From: SAR116 cluster bacterium AG-426-B08 | Lineage (GTDB): Bacteria > Pseudomonadota > Alphaproteobacteria > Puniceispirillales > Marisalimonadaceae | Reading direction: 5' to 3' | Assembly: GCA_003213175.1 (NCBI GenBank) | Contig: QCNN01000011.1 | Span: 1-34,628 of the forward strand | Length of the DNA stretch: 34,628 bases | Shown here: positions 32,825 to 34,628 of the stretch, piece by piece | Position numbering within the stretch: the first letter of the stretch is position 1 | Layout of the letters: every line of letters begins with the position of its first letter | Translations under genes and position numbers: made by a program | The notes under the pieces: model-generated | What the model saw: the letters and a program-made list of their open reading frames with translations, nothing else | Databases searched by the model: none | What the model was told of the DNA's origin: nothing

Positions 32825-33328
32825 ATGTTTTACACAAAATATTTTAGAGGGATTGTATTTTTAAGTGTTTTTTCACTATCAGCTTGTATGCAAAATTTCA
32901 ATACATCAAGTTTAATGAAGAATAATCAAATTAATGTTGACAAAAACACAAATGGTGTTGTTGCTCTTAAAGAGGTTTTTGATAGTTCAGTTGAGAAGAT
33001 TCCCACATTAACTGCGGTGGGATATGCAGTTGTATCAAGTCAACCTGGAAGAACGCAAGCTCAAAAAAGACTTATGGCAATAAGATCTGCTAGGATGTCT
33101 GCAATGAGAGAGTTGGCAGAACAAATTCATGGAATTCAGGTAGACTCTAATACAACAGTCATAGATTTAATGGTTCAAAACGATACTTTTAGAGCTATTG
33201 TTAAAGGGGTGATCAGAGGAGCTAAAACTGTACGAATAAATCCTACTGGTAAGGATACTTATGAAACAGTATTAGAAATTGATAGAGATATGATGGTTGC
33301 TCTATTAAAGAGTGCAAGAAATAGTTAA
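32825..33328 (+). CDS. flgP: Flagellar assembly lipoprotein FlgP (LPP20 family)
   Basis: A 167-residue lipoprotein. The lipobox LSAC gives the lipidated Cys at 21 after a hydrophobic stretch. The mature domain contains TAVGYAVVSSQPGRTQAQKR, MAIRSARMSAMRELAEQIHG and GVIRGAKTVRINPTGKDTYE, the LPP20/FlgP pattern. In Vibrio and Campylobacter FlgP forms a disc or ring around the outer membrane part of the basal body. It heads an operon with flgT nine bases later, behind a sigma-54-type promoter. The position next to flhA supports the flagellar role. Confidence 0.9.
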   Translation: MFYTKYFRGIVFLSVFSLSACMQNFNTSSLMKNNQINVDKNTNGVVALKEVFDSSVEKIPTLTAVGYAVVSSQPGRTQAQKRLMAIRSARMSAMRELAEQIHGIQVDSNTTVIDLMVQNDTFRAIVKGVIRGAKTVRINPTGKDTYETVLEIDRDMMVALLKSARNS

Positions 33329-33337
33329 AAATTTTCG

Positions 33338-34510
33338 ATGAAGTTAGTCCTAAAAATTATAATATTTATATTTGCTTTTTATTTACCTGCTAATGCAAGT
33401 AATTTAAAAAAGCTGACAGTTAATGAGGTTACTACAACAGGTAGATCTGTAATAATTAATAATGATATCAGAAAAGCCAGGAATTTAGCTTTAGAGGATG
33501 CATTATACCTAGCTTCATTAAAGGGTGGTGCAAAAGTTGAGGGGTTTTCAAGTGTTTCAAAAAATACAATTATCAATGATCAATCTATAATTAAACCAAC
33601 ATCAAGTATTTTAGATTTTAAAATAATTGATGAGATTCAAACCAAAGAACACTTTCAGGTTAAAATTTTAGCTGTTGTAGGTATAAGCAACTTAGAGTCC
33701 ACTTGTAATTCAAAGCCAATAAATATTACAGTTTTTAATGGCAAAATCAATTCTGAGTTTTCTTTACCTTCTAGGCTTATTAGAAGCATAAATTTTTGGT
33801 ACGAAGATTTTTTTGAAATTTTGAAAAAGCAAGATAATGTTAATATAATTGATAGAAGAGATATAGATTTTGAAAAATTAAAACAATCCTTAAAAAATGC
33901 TGAATACGATTATAATGCAATTGTGAATGGCTTACCCAAAATTGAAAAAGGTAATTACAGTTTGGTACCTTTTTTTGAACTCACTCACAAAGATTTAATA
34001 AACAAAAATAATAATTCTTACTTATCTGAAAGGGGGCAAGCAAATTTTGCCAGATATAGAATTTTACTAAAGTTTTATAGAGGGTCAGAATTTAAAAATG
34101 TTAAAGAGTTTACAATTGAGCAGAATGTAAAATTTGACATCAAAACAAATTTTCAGTTTATGAAAGCATTGATGAAACCCAGTATTAAACAAATTGCAAA
34201 TTCTATTGAGTTAAAGACCATTTCAAGCCTGCAAAAAATAATAAAAGATTTTCACTGTTCTCCTCTAACGAGTAAAATATATGTAAAAAACAACAAGGAG
34301 CTATTTATCGATTTAGGTTCAGAACAAGGGATATATAATAGACAGATTGGAATTGTAAAAAGTGGATATAATACAAATTTTTTAAAAAAGTCAGATAATT
34401 TAGTTTTTTACGTTAATGAAGTGTTTAAAAATAAAAGTAAAATTATACCTCTAAGTGATGAAATAGATATACCAAAACTAAATAAAATGGAAATTCAGTT
34501 TGTGGAGTAA
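33338..34510 (+). CDS. flgT: Flagellar assembly protein FlgT (H-ring component)
   Basis: A 390-residue exported protein with a signal peptide (IIIFIFAFYLPANA). The N-terminal domain (TTGRSVIINNDIRKARNLALEDALYLAS) is the FlgT-N pattern; a middle domain starts near residue 128 (NITVFNGK) and a C-terminal beta domain near residue 310 (KIYVKNNKELFIDLGSEQGI). In Vibrio FlgT builds the H ring outside the L and P rings and helps assemble sodium-stator rings. It follows flgP by nine bases and precedes another exported protein gene by three. The length is close to the Vibrio protein. Confidence 0.85.
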   Translation: MKLVLKIIIFIFAFYLPANASNLKKLTVNEVTTTGRSVIINNDIRKARNLALEDALYLASLKGGAKVEGFSSVSKNTIINDQSIIKPTSSILDFKIIDEIQTKEHFQVKILAVVGISNLESTCNSKPINITVFNGKINSEFSLPSRLIRSINFWYEDFFEILKKQDNVNIIDRRDIDFEKLKQSLKNAEYDYNAIVNGLPKIEKGNYSLVPFFELTHKDLINKNNNSYLSERGQANFARYRILLKFYRGSEFKNVKEFTIEQNVKFDIKTNFQFMKALMKPSIKQIANSIELKTISSLQKIIKDFHCSPLTSKIYVKNNKELFIDLGSEQGIYNRQIGIVKSGYNTNFLKKSDNLVFYVNEVFKNKSKIIPLSDEIDIPKLNKMEIQFVE

Positions 34511-34513
34511 AAA

Positions 34514-34628
34514 ATGAAAGTTACTTATTTTTTAATTTTGAAATTAATATTAATAGTTATTTTAACCCCATCATTAACTTTATCTGAACCCTTTGTAGTC
34601 TTAGAATATAGAAGTAATTCAAATTATG
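34514..34628 (+). CDS. 5' part of a gene for an exported protein after flgT (partial)
   Basis: Thirty-eight codons run off the right edge. They begin MKVTYFLILKLILIVIL, a signal peptide that likely ends near TLS, followed by EPFVVLEYRSNSNY. It starts three bases after the flgT stop and so belongs to the same operon; a basal-body or outer-membrane role (as FlgO in other flagellates) is possible, but the part seen is too short to identify. Confidence 0.7.
   Translation, partial: MKVTYFLILKLILIVILTPSLTLSEPFVVLEYRSNSNY

Overview
The window is about 70% A+T and gene-dense, with intergenic gaps mostly under 100 bases and several neighbouring genes that abut or overlap. It carries a tRNA-Phe with an encoded CCA end, TAXI-type TRAP and BMP-type ABC uptake systems, several small-acid catabolic genes, and a flagellar block with FlhA, FlhF, FlhG, FliA, FliL, FlgP and FlgT. 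This suggests a free-living, motile, low-GC, probably marine alphaproteobacterium with a compact genome. The clade is an inference from gene content only. No mobile element, CRISPR array or rRNA was seen.

Region 1 (1-8110): the 3' end of an unidentified gene, tRNA-Phe, then a minus-strand catabolic operon (TauD-type dioxygenase, GMC oxidoreductase, mandelate-racemase-family dehydratase, MhpD-type hydratase). Divergent from it is a plus-strand operon (2-hydroxyacid dehydrogenase, HpcH/HpaI aldolase, TauE/SafE exporter). Together they look like a pathway for a sugar acid or other hydroxy acid; the TauD plus TauE pair raises the possibility of a sulfonate. A small FecR-like secreted protein meets the exporter gene end to end.

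Region 2 (8117-16074, minus strand): two importers in series. A TAXI TRAP system (binding protein, internal terminator, fused 4TM/12TM permease) is followed by an overlapping 59-residue membrane protein, and then by a complete BMP-family ABC importer (ATPase, two permeases, binding protein).

Region 3 (16208-22368, plus strand): a six-gene operon for an HMG-CoA-lyase-like enzyme, a CaiB/BaiF CoA-transferase, a crotonase, an isocitrate/isopropylmalate-type dehydrogenase, a PrpF-type isomerase and an AbrB-type membrane protein. It is read divergently from the TAXI importer, which may bring in its substrate. The enzymes could form a branched C5/C6 dicarboxylate route (for example citraconate/itaconate to pyruvate and acetyl-CoA).

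Region 4 (22370-34628): flagellar genes with uncharacterised insertions. On the minus strand are fliL with a stand-alone cyclic-nucleotide-binding-type protein, a ParA-type ATPase with a coiled-coil partner, a compact operon of four unknown small genes (one resembling nitrile-hydratase-like leader peptides), and flhA-flhF-flhG-fliA plus an unknown gene. On the plus strand are a hook/rod-family gene and flgP-flgT. Three promoters with exact GG-N10-GC spacing (sigma-54 type) precede the hook/rod gene, flhA and flgP. FlhF/FlhG argue for a polar flagellum, and FlgP/FlgT for extra outer basal-body rings.

The most unusual signals are ATT as probable start codon for the dehydrogenase at 19141 (and possibly the TauE-like exporter at 6655), the overlapping 59-residue TRAP companion, and the four-gene unknown operon at 24967-26484.
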